5,105 nt of DNA from JBNLBT01 sp050303435. GTDB lineage: Bacteria > Pseudomonadota > Gammaproteobacteria > Xanthomonadales > Marinicellaceae. This document shows, piece by piece, positions 4,906-5,105 of this stretch; the first letter of the stretch is position 1; every line of letters begins with the position of its first letter. Both the position numbers and the translations under genes were made by a program. Under the pieces are notes generated by a model that was not told where the DNA came from, searched no databases, and was given only the letters and a program-made list of their open reading frames with translations. The stretch covers positions 1 to 5,105 of the forward strand of contig JBNLBT010000158.1 in NCBI GenBank assembly GCA_050303435.1, in the 5' to 3' direction.

Positions 4906-5105
4906 CATGTCCTTTTTGCAACACAGCAAAGCCCCACAACGCGTGCACAGCGAGGCCTTTCAGGCCTGAGGGGCGCAGCCAGCGCGTCCCGCACACACCC
5001 ATTCCTGTCCGCCACGAAACACTTTTCGCCGCACACCGACAAGCCCCTTTTCTCAACATGCCTTAGGCTGAAGATTCGCACCCGTGTGCGCGCACTGCGC
5101 ACACA
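4906..5105. other. Noncoding right end with inverted repeats
   Basis: No credible gene on either strand; the open frames here are short, lack ribosome sites and have odd composition. It holds AGGCCT (4953-4958) and AGGCCT (4962-4967) three bases apart, able to fold as a hairpin, and a perfect 8-bp inverted repeat GTGTGCGC/GCGCACAC (5084-5091 and 5097-5104) at the very edge. The latter could belong to a terminator or leader continuing outside the window. Confidence 0.5.

Noticed and set aside
4953..4967. AGGCCT-TTC-AGGCCT as a terminator
   Set aside because: It lacks a T-run on either strand and does not follow a gene end; a short palindromic hexamer repeated twice may be chance.
4856..5102. 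Minus-strand open frames of 67 and 65 codons at the right end
   Set aside because: One runs through the terminator hairpin at 4876-4905, and neither has a ribosome site or recognisable protein pattern.

Overview
The window looks like a chromosomal segment of a moderately GC-rich proteobacterium. A gammaproteobacterium is my best guess, from the b561/GNAT/M49 gene content, the sigma70-like promoters and the codon choice, but no marker gene fixes the taxon. I see no mobile element, CRISPR array, tRNA or rRNA. There are four complete protein genes, one strongly initiated small protein gene, and the first codons of a sixth gene cut by the left edge.

Left part, minus strand (1-684): a cytochrome b561-type membrane protein (85-627) has a good TTGACA/TATGAT promoter (655-684). 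A second gene starts 13 bases after its stop and runs off the left edge; its first residues resemble a GNAT acetyltransferase. Both are probably on one transcript.

Middle, minus strand (723-3035): a lipoprotein zinc peptidase of the M49 (dipeptidyl-peptidase III-like) type (769-2400) has its own -10 box and a clear intrinsic terminator (723-750). Upstream of it is a GNAT N-acetyltransferase (2506-2979) with its own extended -10 promoter. The two share orientation but seem separately transcribed.

Right part, plus strand (3112-4905): a secreted alpha/beta hydrolase resembling PHB depolymerase/feruloyl esterase proteins (LpqC-like) is divergent from the GNAT gene. After about 300 bases of noncoding, palindrome-rich DNA comes a 117-residue protein with six cysteines and an internal GKVCI repeat. 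It has a near-perfect AGGAGG ribosome binding site and a strong intrinsic terminator. I do not recognise its function. This small gene, with its structured leader and the repeated dyad motif behind it, is the most unusual part of the window. The last 200 bases hold only inverted repeats and no credible gene.

No joint pathway links these genes. They read as independent housekeeping or accessory units: electron transfer or redox membrane protein, cell-envelope peptidase, acetyltransferase, secreted esterase, and an orphan Cys-rich protein.
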